The notes: generated from the letters alone by a model not told the origin. 36,854 nt of DNA from Tenacibaculum sp. (GCA_020629275.1 JAHDDQ010000028.1:1-36854); one strand, 5' to 3'; numbered from the stretch's first letter, positions 17,581-26,065 are shown. Program-made: numbers and translations.

Positions 17581-20514
17581 ATGATTAGAAAGTTATTATT
17601 AGTGACGTTTACACTACTGGGTAGCGCATTAATGTTTGCCCAAACTACCATAACAGGTACTGTAAACGATGCATCTCTAGGTGGTCCACTCCCAGGCGCC
17701 GATATTAAAGTTTCAAGAAGAGCAGTTGGAACTACTACCGACTTTGATGGTAAATTTACCTTTACAGTTGCAGACAAACCACCATTCGTAATTGAAATAT
17801 CTTCTTTAGGTTATCAAACAGAGAAAGTTGAAATAACTAAAAATAACCAAGTTATAACAGTATCATTAAAAGAAAATGCAACAGCCTTAGATGAAGTTGT
17901 AATTTCAGCATCTAGAACTCCAGAGAGAGTAATGGAATCTCCAGTGACTATTGAAAGATTTGACTCTAGAGCTATTAAAAATACTTCTGCACCTTCATTT
18001 TATGATGGGTTAGAAAATTTAAAAGGAGTAGATATCAATACAAGTAGTTTAACATTTAAGTCTGTAAATACACGTGGTTTTGCATCATTTGCAAATGAGC
18101 GTTTTGTGCAGTTAGTAGATGGAATGGATAATTCTTCTCCAGCGTTAAACTTCGCTCTAGGGAATCTTCTGGGAATGTCTGAATTGGATGTGAAAACAGT
18201 TGAGATTTTACCAGGTGCCGCTTCAGCTTTATATGGGGCGAATGCATTTAATGGTATTATGTTAATGACGAGTAAAAATCCTTTTAATGATCAAGGTATT
18301 AGCGTTGTCGCTAAAACAGGAATAACAAGTCAAGAAGCAGCTGGAGACAACAACTTTGTTGATACTAGTATAAGAATGGCATATGCTTTTGATGATCATT
18401 TTGCTGCCAAAGCAACACTTTCGTATTTGCAAGGTGAAGAATGGCATGCAACAGATTACAGAAACACGAACGGTGTAGGTGAAACATACATACCAGGAGA
18501 TAGAAATTCAAGATTAGATTATGATGGAGTTAATGTTTATGGTGATGAAGTTTCAACAGATTTAAAAAGAGTTGTAGATGCATTGGTAGCTAATGGTTCT
18601 CTTCCTTCTTCAGCTTTAGGAGTTGTACCTAATGTAGATGTAAGTAGAACAGGTTATAATGAAGTTGATCTTATGAGTAATGAAGCTAAGAGTATGAAAT
18701 TTGGAGCTTCTTTACACTACCGCCCTTGGGGTAATGATCGTTTAGAATTTATTTGGAATTCTAAATATGGTAGAGGAAATACTATATATCAAGGACAAAA
18801 CCGTTACAATATTGCTAATTTCTTTATGGAGCAACATAAGTTTGAAGCAAGAGGGAAAAACTTTTTCTTGAGAGGTTACTACACAGGAGAAGATGCAGGA
18901 GATTCATATGATACTCGTTTCCTAGGAATCAACCTTAACAACCAGTGGGTTGTAAATCCAGCAACAGGTCAGTTAGCAGCTCCACAAGATGCTAATAACA
19001 CATGGTATGCACGTTATGTATTAGGTTATTTTAATGCAGCGACACAATCAGGAGCTAATCCTACACAAGCACACGCAGCGGCTAGAGCTTTTGCTGATTT
19101 TAATAGATTTTTACCAGGAACGTCTAATTTTATAAATGCTTTTAATAAAGTTACTGCAGACCCAGATTTACGCACGGGATCTAAGTTCCAAGATCAAACA
19201 GGATTATACCACGCAGATGGTAACTTGAATTTAAGAGATTATATAGATTGGGCAGAAGTTCAGTTTGGAGGATCTTATCGCCAATTTAAATTGAACTCTT
19301 TTGGTACAATCTTTACAGATAGCGATGGACCTATTCGATATGATGAGTATGGATTATATACTCAATTACAGAAGAAAATGTTAGAAGAAAGACTTAAGTT
19401 AACAGCTTCTGTTCGTTATGACAAAGCTCAAAACTTTGATGGTAATGTATCACCTCGTTTATCATTAGCATATGCAGCAGGAGAATCGAAAAACCATAAC
19501 TTTAGAGCATCTTTTCAAACAGGTTTTAGAAACCCAACAACTCAAGATCAATATATTGGTTTAACTACAGGTGGAGGTACTTTAATTGGTACAGCAGAAG
19601 ATAATTTAGATCGTTTTACATCTTTACCTATAGGAATTAGTCCAGCAGGACAAGGATTATCAGGTCTGGGAACAACAACTACATATACTGGTAGAGATGC
19701 GTTTGAGAATGCCTATTCAGCAAGTTCATTACAAGATTTTAGTACTGCTGTTAGTAGAGACATTTCTAATGGAGTTACACCGCAAAACGCTGCTGCTGCT
19801 AATTTTGGATTACTACAAAAATCAAATTTTGGTTTAGTAAAACCTGAAAAAGTAACATCATATGAAGTAGGGTATCGTGGAGCAATTCCTACAGGAGAAA
19901 ATAAATTAAGTGTTGATTTAAGTGGTTACTATAATAATTATGAAGATTTTATTGCTATTAAGAATATTGCAGTTCCATTATATGGTACGGCTGGAGCAAG
20001 CTTAACAGATGCGCAAGGTCAATTAGCATTGGCTTCTGTTGTTAATGGAGATTTTGCTGGAGTAGGTTTTAGAACAAATTCTAATGCAGACATCAGTTCT
20101 TATGGTGTAGGTTTGGCATTAAATACTAAAGTATTTAACGGATTTAACGTTGGTTTAAACTATACATGGTCTAAGTTTGATTTTGATCAAGAGAGTGATC
20201 CAGATTTTGAAGCAGCTTTTAACACACCAGAACACAAAGTGAAAGTTCAATTTGGTCATCCAAATGTTTTTAAGAATTTTGGATTCAATTTTAACGTACG
20301 TTGGCAAAATGATTTCTTATGGCAATCCTCTTTCTTAGAAGGAACAGTGGATAGTAGAACAGTTTTAGATGCTCAGGTAAATTATAAAATACCTTCTATA
20401 AAATCTACATTTAAATTAGGAGGAGCGAATTTAACAGGTCAAGAATACTTAAGTGCTCCAGGAGTTGGTGCAGTAGGATCACAGTATTACATTTCTTGGA
20501 CAATTAATAACTAA
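17581..20514 (+). CDS. TonB-dependent outer-membrane receptor with carboxypeptidase-like N-domain
   Basis: The 977-aa protein has a signal peptide (MIRKLLLVTFTLLGSALMFAQ), a CarboxypepD_reg-like domain (about 22-95, TITGTVNDASLGGPLPGADIKV, GTTTDFDGKFTF), then a TonB plug (about 105-225). Visible plug pieces are DEVVISASRTPERV (TonB-box-like), VNTRGFASFANERFVQLVDGMD and VEILPGAASALYGANAFNGIMLMTS. The barrel fills the rest, with many alternating aromatic strands. It should import a ligand across the outer membrane using TonB energy; the substrate is unknown. It lies 4 bp before an SGNH-hydrolase lipoprotein gene, so the two probably form a receptor/surface-enzyme pair. It is not a classic SusC because no SusD follows. 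Confidence 0.93.
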   Translation: MIRKLLLVTFTLLGSALMFAQTTITGTVNDASLGGPLPGADIKVSRRAVGTTTDFDGKFTFTVADKPPFVIEISSLGYQTEKVEITKNNQVITVSLKENATALDEVVISASRTPERVMESPVTIERFDSRAIKNTSAPSFYDGLENLKGVDINTSSLTFKSVNTRGFASFANERFVQLVDGMDNSSPALNFALGNLLGMSELDVKTVEILPGAASALYGANAFNGIMLMTSKNPFNDQGISVVAKTGITSQEAAGDNNFVDTSIRMAYAFDDHFAAKATLSYLQGEEWHATDYRNTNGVGETYIPGDRNSRLDYDGVNVYGDEVSTDLKRVVDALVANGSLPSSALGVVPNVDVSRTGYNEVDLMSNEAKSMKFGASLHYRPWGNDRLEFIWNSKYGRGNTIYQGQNRYNIANFFMEQHKFEARGKNFFLRGYYTGEDAGDSYDTRFLGINLNNQWVVNPATGQLAAPQDANNTWYARYVLGYFNAATQSGANPTQAHAAARAFADFNRFLPGTSNFINAFNKVTADPDLRTGSKFQDQTGLYHADGNLNLRDYIDWAEVQFGGSYRQFKLNSFGTIFTDSDGPIRYDEYGLYTQLQKKMLEERLKLTASVRYDKAQNFDGNVSPRLSLAYAAGESKNHNFRASFQTGFRNPTTQDQYIGLTTGGGTLIGTAEDNLDRFTSLPIGISPAGQGLSGLGTTTTYTGRDAFENAYSASSLQDFSTAVSRDISNGVTPQNAAAANFGLLQKSNFGLVKPEKVTSYEVGYRGAIPTGENKLSVDLSGYYNNYEDFIAIKNIAVPLYGTAGASLTDAQGQLALASVVNGDFAGVGFRTNSNADISSYGVGLALNTKVFNGFNVGLNYTWSKFDFDQESDPDFEAAFNTPEHKVKVQFGHPNVFKNFGFNFNVRWQNDFLWQSSFLEGTVDSRTVLDAQVNYKIPSIKSTFKLGGANLTGQEYLSAPGVGAVGSQYYISWTINN

Positions 20515-20518
20515 AAAA

Positions 20519-22099
20519 ATGGAAAAAATGAGATTTAAATATAGTTGGTTACCTATAATTTTATTAGGCTTAACCGCATGTGATGTAAATAATGAATTAG
20601 AAGCAATACCAGAAGAAGTATCTAACGAAGAGGTTATACCGTTAAATACAAATGGATTGAATTTATCGAATTACATATCAGTAGGAGCTTCTTTTACAGC
20701 AGGATTTAGTGATGGTACACTTTTTAAAGCATCTCAAGAAAATTCATTTCCTAAGATATTAGCAAATAAGTTTGCTATGGCCGATGGAGGAGCATTTGAG
20801 CAGCCTCTAATGAGCGATAATATTGGAGGACTTTTATTCTTGGGTAATGTTATTCAAGGACCAAGATTATATTTTGATGGTAGTGGACCAACTGTGTTAA
20901 AGCAAAAACCTACAACAGAAGTAACAGATGCATTAACAGGTTCATTTAATAATTATGGAATCCCAGGAGCTAAAAGTTTTCACTTAGTTGCCCCAGGTTA
21001 CGGAAATCCACAAGGAGTTCCAGTTGGAGCAGCTAACCCTTATTTTGCGCGTTTTGCTTCAAGCCCAACTGCTACTGTTCTTGGAGATGCCTTAGCAAAA
21101 CAACCAACATTTTTTACGCTCTCTGAAGTTGGAGGAAATGATGTTTTAGGATATGCATTAGCAGGAGGAGATGGTGTAAACCAAGAAGGTAACTTTAATC
21201 CAGCTACTTATGGTCCTAGAGATATTACTGATCCGAATGTATTTGCAAATGTTTTTAACCAAATGGTAACAGCTTTAACTGCAAATGGAGCTAAAGGTGT
21301 GGTAGCTAATGTTCCTTACATAACTTCACTAGCACATTTTACAACTGTTCCTTACAATCCTGTTCCATTGGATGCAGCAACAGCCGCAGCGGTAAATCAA
21401 GCATATGCACAATATAATGGCGGAATACGTCAGGCTTTTGCAGCATTGGTAGGTTTAGGTGCTGTACCTCAAGCTGTAGCAGATGCTGAGATAGCTAAAA
21501 GAACAATTAACTTTACTGCGGGTCAAAATGCGGTGGTAATAGTTGACGAAGATTTAATAGATTTGGGAGCTATAAACCCTGCTTTTGCAGCATTACCTCA
21601 ATACAGACAAGCAACTGAAGATGATTTATTTGTGTTGTCTAGTTCTTCTTTTATTGGAACTAAGGCAGATCCAAATAATCCTTTAAGTATTAATGGTGTT
21701 GCTATTCCTTTAGCAGATAAATGGGTGTTAACTCCACAAGAACAAGCAGAAATTAAAAAAGCTACAGATTTATTTAATACTATTATTGAAGGTGTTGCTA
21801 ATTCTAATCCTAACGTTGTTCTTATAGATTTTAAATCTATCTTACAAGAAGCATCAACATCAGGTCTTGTTTTTGATGATTATACGTTAACGACAAATTT
21901 AGTTTTTGGTGGTTTAGTAAGTTTAGATGGAGTACATTTAACATCTAGAGGATATGCATTATTAGCGAATAAGATTCTAGCGGTTATGGATGTTCCAACA
22001 GATGAAGGTGGTTTTGGAACTAATTTTACTGAAGCAACTGACGGTTTAGCCAAAGCAGATAACTATCCAACAAATTACTCGCCAATGCTACTAAAGTAG
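20519..22099 (+). CDS. SGNH/GDSL-hydrolase family lipoprotein
   Basis: The 526-aa protein has a lipoprotein signal ending in LLGLTAC (Cys 21), so it is membrane anchored and plausibly surface exposed. SGNH blocks appear in order: nucleophile Ser58 in SVGASFTAG, Gly150 in NYGIPGAK, Gly206/Asn207 in SEVGGNDVLGY, and the Asp470/His473 pair in DGVHLTSRGYALLANK. It should be an esterase or lipase-like enzyme; the substrate is unknown. It is larger than simple GDSL enzymes (about 200-350 aa) because of inserted Ala/Asn-rich loops. It starts 4 bp after the TonB receptor stop. An ATG at 20528 is an alternative start with the same signal peptide core. Confidence 0.88.
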   Translation: MEKMRFKYSWLPIILLGLTACDVNNELEAIPEEVSNEEVIPLNTNGLNLSNYISVGASFTAGFSDGTLFKASQENSFPKILANKFAMADGGAFEQPLMSDNIGGLLFLGNVIQGPRLYFDGSGPTVLKQKPTTEVTDALTGSFNNYGIPGAKSFHLVAPGYGNPQGVPVGAANPYFARFASSPTATVLGDALAKQPTFFTLSEVGGNDVLGYALAGGDGVNQEGNFNPATYGPRDITDPNVFANVFNQMVTALTANGAKGVVANVPYITSLAHFTTVPYNPVPLDAATAAAVNQAYAQYNGGIRQAFAALVGLGAVPQAVADAEIAKRTINFTAGQNAVVIVDEDLIDLGAINPAFAALPQYRQATEDDLFVLSSSSFIGTKADPNNPLSINGVAIPLADKWVLTPQEQAEIKKATDLFNTIIEGVANSNPNVVLIDFKSILQEASTSGLVFDDYTLTTNLVFGGLVSLDGVHLTSRGYALLANKILAVMDVPTDEGGFGTNFTEATDGLAKADNYPTNYSPMLLK

Positions 22100-22126
22100 G
22101 TAAGTAATTTAAATAAAATATCAATT

Positions 22127-22166
22127 AAAAAAGAAGATTAAATATTTATTTAATCTTCTTTTTTTT
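22127..22166. terminator. Bidirectional terminator between convergent genes
   Basis: A perfect stem GAAGATTAAAT / ATTTAATCTTC (22133-22143, 22148-22158) with a 4-nt loop is flanked by A6 on the left and T8 on the right. It serves the SGNH gene on the + strand and the small membrane-protein gene on the - strand, whose stop codon lies inside it. Confidence 0.85.
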
Positions 22167-22380
22167 GGTTATTTACTTTACCATTATTGATAATGTATTT
22201 CTTATACTTTCCATCTTTATACCTATTATAAATAAATACTGGCATTAATATAAAGGCCATGAAAAATACACCAAGTCCCATAACTATTTGAGCCTTGTGA
22301 TGAACAATATTTAAAAGATAAATACCTATAGCCATCCAAAGTAAGAAGATGATGAAAAGAACTTTAATTACTATTTTCAT
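22150..22380 (-). CDS. Small two-helix membrane protein (76 aa)
   Basis: Two hydrophobic helices (about 4-25, VIKVLFIIFLLWMAIGIYLL, and about 33-51, VMGLGVFFMAFILMPVFIY) are followed by a basic, polar tail (NRYKDGKYKKYIINNGK). There are no catalytic motifs and the family is not recognised. It has its own promoter box (22400-22407) and shares a terminator with the convergent SGNH gene. The frame is well bounded by promoter and terminator, which supports that it is real. Confidence 0.7.
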   Translation of the reverse strand: MKIVIKVLFIIFLLWMAIGIYLLNIVHHKAQIVMGLGVFFMAFILMPVFIYNRYKDGKYKKYIINNGKVNNQKKED

Positions 22381-22399
22381 ATGGTTGTTATTTATAAAG

Positions 22400-22407
22400 C
22401 AAAAATA
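22400..22407 (-). promoter_or_regulatory. -7 box TATTTTTG of the small membrane-protein gene
   Basis: A perfect TAnnTTTG box lies 19 nt before the ATG at 22380. It is built into the T-rich tail of the glyS terminator. Confidence 0.5.
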
Positions 22408-22408
22408 A

Positions 22409-22438
22409 AAATCCTATCAGGTTGAATTGATAGGATTT
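22409..22438 (-). terminator. glyS terminator
   Basis: A perfect 11-bp stem AAATCCTATCA / TGATAGGATTT with an 8-nt loop. On the minus strand it is followed by TTATTTTTG-rich sequence, so it terminates glyS. Confidence 0.75.
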
Positions 22439-22459
22439 GAATGTATTTTAATCGATTTG

Positions 22460-24001
22460 TTACATTTTCATTAACCAAGAGCGTATATCTACTTCTTTTT
22501 TAATAATTGTTCTTAAATCTTCTATTTTTACGCGTTTTTGCTCCATTGTATCTCTGTGTCGAATGGTAACAGTGTTATCTTCTAAAGTATCATGATCTAC
22601 AGTTATACAGAATGGCGTTCCAGCAGCGTCTTGTCTTCTATAACGTCTTCCAACAGCATCTTTTTCATCATAAGAAACGTTAAAATCCCATTTTAAATCT
22701 TCTACAATTTTACGCGCTACTTCAGGCAAACCATCTCTTTTAATTAAAGGTAAAACAGCAGCTTTTGTTGGCGCTAAAACAGCAGGTAGTTTAAGTACAG
22801 TTCTGGTTGTATTATTTTCTAATTCTTCTTCTTGTAAAGCTTTAGAAAAAACAGCTAAGAACATTCTATCTAAACCAATAGAGGTTTCCACAACATAAGG
22901 GACATAGCTTTTATTCTCTTCATGATCAAAATATTGTAGTTTTTTTCCTGAATGTTCTTCATGAGCTTTCAAGTCAAAATCTGTTCTCGAATGTATACCT
23001 TCCAATTCTTTAAAACCAAAAGGGAATTTGAATTCAATATCTGCAGCTGCATCAGCATAATGAGCCATTTTTTCATGATCATGGAAACGGTAATTATCTT
23101 TACCCATTCCTAAAGATAAATGCCATTTTAAGCGTGTTTCTTTCCATTGTTCATACCATTTTCTTTGTGTGCCTGGCTTTACAAAGAATTGCATTTCCAT
23201 TTGTTCAAACTCACGCATTCTAAAGATAAACTGGCGTGCCACTATTTCATTACGAAATGCTTTTCCTGTTTGTGCTATTCCGAAAGGAATTTTCATTCTT
23301 CCTGTTTTCTGAACATTTAAAAAGTTTACGAAAATACCTTGAGCCGTTTCTGGTCTTAGATAGACTTTCATTGAGCTATCTGCAGAGGCTCCTAACTGTG
23401 TGCCAAACATTAAATTAAATTGCTTAACATCAGTCCAGTTTTTACTTCCTGTTAAAGGGTCAGCAATTTCTAGCTCTTCAATTAAAGTTTTAACATCAGC
23501 TAAATCTTCATTTTCTAAAGATTTTCCTAAACGAGATAAAATGGTATTTATTTTTTCTTGATAACCAACTACACGAGGATTGGTAGCAACGAATTGCTCT
23601 TTATCAAAAGAATCGCCAAAACGTTTTTGCGCTTTTTTAACTTCTTTTTCAATTTTAGTTTCAATTTTCGCACAGTAATCCTCAACCAAAACATCAGCTC
23701 TATATCTTTTCTTAGAGTCTTTATTGTCAATTAACGGATCATTAAACGCATCTACATGCCCTGAAGCTTTCCAAGTGGTTGGATGCATTAAGATAGAAGC
23801 ATCGATACCTACGATATTTTCATGCATCTGTACCATTGCTTTCCACCAATATTCTCTAATATTTTTTTTCAGCTCAACTCCGTTTTGAGCATAGTCATAC
23901 ACAGCACTAAGTCCGTCATAAATTTCAGAAGATTGAAAAATATATCCGTACTCTTTTGCGTGAGAAATTACCTTTTTAAATTGATCTTCTTGTTTTGCCA
24001 T
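22460..24001 (-). CDS. glyS: Glycine--tRNA ligase (homodimeric type)
   Basis: The 513-aa class II synthetase is of the alpha2 GlyRS type (the single-chain form, unlike the alpha2beta2 enzyme of E. coli). Visible blocks: YGYIFQSSEIYDGLSAVYDYAQNG, WWKAMVQMHENIVGIDASILMHPTTWKASGHVDAF, motif 2 (AFRNEIVARQFIFRMREFEQMEMQFFV), motif 3 (VVETSIGLDRMFLAVF), and a C-terminal anticodon-binding domain (VLAPTKAAVLPLIK, GTPFCITVDHDT, IRHRDTMEQKRV). Promoter 4 nt upstream and terminator downstream make it a single-gene unit. Confidence 0.96.
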   Translation of the reverse strand: MAKQEDQFKKVISHAKEYGYIFQSSEIYDGLSAVYDYAQNGVELKKNIREYWWKAMVQMHENIVGIDASILMHPTTWKASGHVDAFNDPLIDNKDSKKRYRADVLVEDYCAKIETKIEKEVKKAQKRFGDSFDKEQFVATNPRVVGYQEKINTILSRLGKSLENEDLADVKTLIEELEIADPLTGSKNWTDVKQFNLMFGTQLGASADSSMKVYLRPETAQGIFVNFLNVQKTGRMKIPFGIAQTGKAFRNEIVARQFIFRMREFEQMEMQFFVKPGTQRKWYEQWKETRLKWHLSLGMGKDNYRFHDHEKMAHYADAAADIEFKFPFGFKELEGIHSRTDFDLKAHEEHSGKKLQYFDHEENKSYVPYVVETSIGLDRMFLAVFSKALQEEELENNTTRTVLKLPAVLAPTKAAVLPLIKRDGLPEVARKIVEDLKWDFNVSYDEKDAVGRRYRRQDAAGTPFCITVDHDTLEDNTVTIRHRDTMEQKRVKIEDLRTIIKKEVDIRSWLMKM

Positions 24002-24005
24002 ACTG

Positions 24006-24013
24006 CAAAAATA
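24006..24013 (-). promoter_or_regulatory. glyS -7 box TATTTTTG, leaderless spacing
   Basis: A perfect TAnnTTTG box on the minus strand, then 4 nt (CAGT) and the ATG at 24001. Confidence 0.65.
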
Positions 24014-24049
24014 TAATAAGCTTTTAATTAATGTATATAGTTAAAGAAA

Positions 24050-24080
24050 AAAAGCGAAGAGTTTAAAAATCTTCGCTTTT
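24050..24080 (-). terminator. Terminator of the coiled-coil membrane-protein gene
   Basis: A perfect 11-bp stem AAAAGCGAAGA / TCTTCGCTTTT with a 9-nt loop. The minus-strand tail is T-rich (TTTTTTTC). It separates this gene from the glyS promoter just downstream. Confidence 0.75.
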
Positions 24081-24100
24081 ATTTTGTTGATTTTTATAAT

Positions 24101-25006
24101 TTATCGGAGTTTAACGGTTGTTGTGCCAGAAAAAATACCATCCACAAAAGTGTTTATAGTGTAACGACCTTTATTAATATCATCTCTATTCACTAAAACT
24201 AAAGAAACAATACCTAACTGATTGTTGTCATAATCAGCCTTAATTTCGTCACTAAAAACAATAGTCGCATTATTTTTTAATTTCTTATTGCCTTTTGCAG
24301 CAATTACATTTTTATTTTGATCTAAAATTTGAATTAAAATTTCTTTTCTTCCAGGGTCTGTTACTGGGTTAGCCAGTAAATCGAAATTAACTTTAAAAGC
24401 ATCTGCTCTTGAAGATCTAGATGTGCTTGTAAGTTTTCCACTACTTCTTTCTTTCATTGCAATAGCACGAATGGAACTGGTTTTAATAATACCAGCGATA
24501 TCAACTTTAGCTTTTAATTTTTTCTGCTTATCAATTAAGCTTTGATTCTTTGCTACCAAGGTCTTCTGAGACTTAGTGTTTTTATTAAGTTGTTCCTTAA
24601 CTATTATATTTTCTTGAAGCAGCGCATAGTTTTGCTTATTTAAGGAGTCTACCTGTATGAAAAGCCTTCTGTTTTCACGTTCTAACTTTACAATTTGTCT
24701 TGAGTATTTAACAATGAGATTGTAGTTTGATTTTTCAAGACTTTTTATAGAGTCTCTAAGATCAATTATTTTATTAATTTCTCGTATTAATCGTTTGTTA
24801 ATTTCTTTATTTTTTACTGAAACATTTTTATAATCTTCAATAATCTCGTCAAGTTCAGCCTGAAGTTCTATTTTTTGTTCAGAAAAAGCATCTTCAAGTT
24901 TTTGATAATTACTATTCAACCTGAAAGAGTAAATTATTAATAAAAGAACTAATACACCAATTAAATACTTATAACCATTAGGTTTTAAGGAGTTTCGCGT
25001 GCTCAT
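24101..25006 (-). CDS. Coiled-coil protein with N-terminal membrane anchor
   Basis: The 301-aa protein has one N-terminal transmembrane helix (about 14-29, YLIGVLVLLLIIYSF) with a basic cytosolic start. A long coiled coil follows from about 30 to 175, rich in Glu, Lys, Leu and Asn. A Ser-rich segment (SSGKLTSTSRSSRAD) then leads to a C-terminal beta-rich domain (FKVNFDLLANPVTDPGRKEILIQILDQ ... IFSGTTTVKLR). Such proteins are sometimes labelled chromosome-partitioning in databases, but no ATPase motif is present. Function is unknown; a periplasmic scaffold is possible. The promoter box lies about 85 nt upstream, leaving a leader with two C-rich repeats. Confidence 0.8.
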   Translation of the reverse strand: MSTRNSLKPNGYKYLIGVLVLLLIIYSFRLNSNYQKLEDAFSEQKIELQAELDEIIEDYKNVSVKNKEINKRLIREINKIIDLRDSIKSLEKSNYNLIVKYSRQIVKLERENRRLFIQVDSLNKQNYALLQENIIVKEQLNKNTKSQKTLVAKNQSLIDKQKKLKAKVDIAGIIKTSSIRAIAMKERSSGKLTSTSRSSRADAFKVNFDLLANPVTDPGRKEILIQILDQNKNVIAAKGNKKLKNNATIVFSDEIKADYDNNQLGIVSLVLVNRDDINKGRYTINTFVDGIFSGTTTVKLR

Positions 25007-25010
25007 TATG

Positions 25011-25081
25011 TAACTATATTGGGGGTTTAACTTTTATATGATCCTTGTTTTTTAATAACTTTTAATTGGGGTTAGCTATTA
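25011..25081 (-). repeat. Two near-direct repeats in the predicted leader
   Basis: Copies at 25011-25036 and 25056-25081 start 45 bp apart and share 17 of 26 positions ungapped, with more agreement if one G is gapped. Both hold a G4-G5 run on the + strand (C run in the mRNA) bracketed by TAACT and TTA. They lie between the predicted promoter (25091-25098) and the ATG at 25006. Confidence 0.4.
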
Positions 25082-25090
25082 AAAACATGC

Positions 25091-25098
25091 CAAAGGTA
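25091..25098 (-). promoter_or_regulatory. -7 box TACCTTTG of the coiled-coil gene
   Basis: A perfect TAnnTTTG box on the minus strand, 84 nt before the ATG at 25006. No closer box exists, so a leader of about 80 nt is predicted. Confidence 0.45.
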
Positions 25099-25293
25099 CT
25101 AATATATAAATAATTACCAATTTTTTGCTTAAAAATCAATTCATTGCTGGCTGTTTTATCGCATATTTATAAGTGTTATGTGAAAATTTTAGAGATATTT
25201 TTAATGTTCTAAATTAGGGTTAATATAATCTCTTGTATAAAAAGGCATGAAAGACAAACTCATTTTTAGTGTTTTGTTAAACTTGTAAAAATC

Positions 25294-25980
25294 TTATATA
25301 CCTTCAGAAATTTGTCTCAATTCTTCTTTATTTTGAATAAATATATCTTTGTTTTTCAAACTGATTAAATCCTTCTTTTTAAATTCGGAAAGTAATCTAA
25401 TAGTGGTTTCGGTAGCAGTACCTATAATATTAGCAATATCTTCTCGAGAAAGGTGAATACTAAGCGCACCGTTTTCATCTAATCCAAATTCTTCAGCTAA
25501 ATTTAGTAAGGTATGAGCTAAACGTTGTTTAACACTTTTCTGAGCCATCTCAACAACAGTATTATTATTGGTTTTAAGCGACATTGCCATTTCTTTTAAA
25601 AAAGACATACTAAAGCTATTATTCTCGTTAAGATCTCTTAGAATTTCGTGTTTAGGAATAAAGCAAATTTCCATTTCATTGACAGCAGTAGCCTTTAAAT
25701 TTGCGGCTTCTTCACTAATTAAGCTACGTTCACCTAATAAATCGCCTCGTTTAACCAAATTAACAATTTGTTCTCTACCATTCTCACTCATTTTTGAAAC
25801 TTTACAAATACCTGATTTTATACAGAAAATCCCATTGATATATTCACCTTCATTAAAAAGAACTTCCCCTTTTTTAATCGTTTTCACGGTTTTACAATGT
25901 GAAACTCGAATTAATTCTTCTTTAGTTAACGTTTTTAAGGCATTTAATTGCCTTATGATACATTGCTCACATTTGCCCAT
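25294..25980 (-). CDS. Crp/Fnr-family transcription regulator (Fnr-like)
   Basis: The 228-aa protein has an N-terminal CxxC (Cys4, Cys7) and further cysteines at 29, 53, 59 and 106. A cyclic-nucleotide-type beta-roll spans about 25-115 (IKKGEVLFNEGEYINGIFCIKSG). A long dimer helix and a winged helix follow, with recognition helix SREDIANIIGTATETTIRLL. Glu191 and Arg195 match the two base-reading residues of E. coli FNR (E209, R213), but the flanking V208/S212 positions are Thr and Ile, so the site should share a TGA core while differing at the ends. Cysteine spacing suggests an oxygen-sensing Fe-S cluster (inference). It is divergent from ccoI with a shared 135-bp control region; a TAACTTTA box (26005-26012) may be its promoter. 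Confidence 0.88.
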   Translation of the reverse strand: MGKCEQCIIRQLNALKTLTKEELIRVSHCKTVKTIKKGEVLFNEGEYINGIFCIKSGICKVSKMSENGREQIVNLVKRGDLLGERSLISEEAANLKATAVNEMEICFIPKHEILRDLNENNSFSMSFLKEMAMSLKTNNNTVVEMAQKSVKQRLAHTLLNLAEEFGLDENGALSIHLSREDIANIIGTATETTIRLLSEFKKKDLISLKNKDIFIQNKEELRQISEGI

Positions 25981-26051
25981 AGTTCTTTGAATTGTGCCAT
26001 GGTATAAAGTTAAAAAAAGTCTTCCATAAAGTCTTTAAAAAATACTAAAAG

Positions 26052-26065
26052 CTGATAAATGTCAT
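26052..26065 (+). promoter_or_regulatory. Fnr-like operator 1 (ccoI-hemN)
   Basis: Core CTGAT-AAAT-GTCAT, with right flank AGTT identical to operator 2. The centre (26058.5) lies 29.5 bp before the first base of the ccoI -7-like box, the class II activator position. It also lies upstream of the divergent Fnr-like gene, 46.5 bp from that gene's box. Confidence 0.65.

Noticed and set aside
25568..25990. 140-aa + strand frame opposite the Fnr-like gene
   Set aside because: Antisense shadow; the minus-strand frame has complete Crp/Fnr domains.
26005..26065. Autoregulation of the Fnr-like gene through operator 1
   Set aside because: The distance to its own -7-like box is 46.5 bp rather than 29.5, so class II activation does not apply; a class I or repressing role is possible but not supported.
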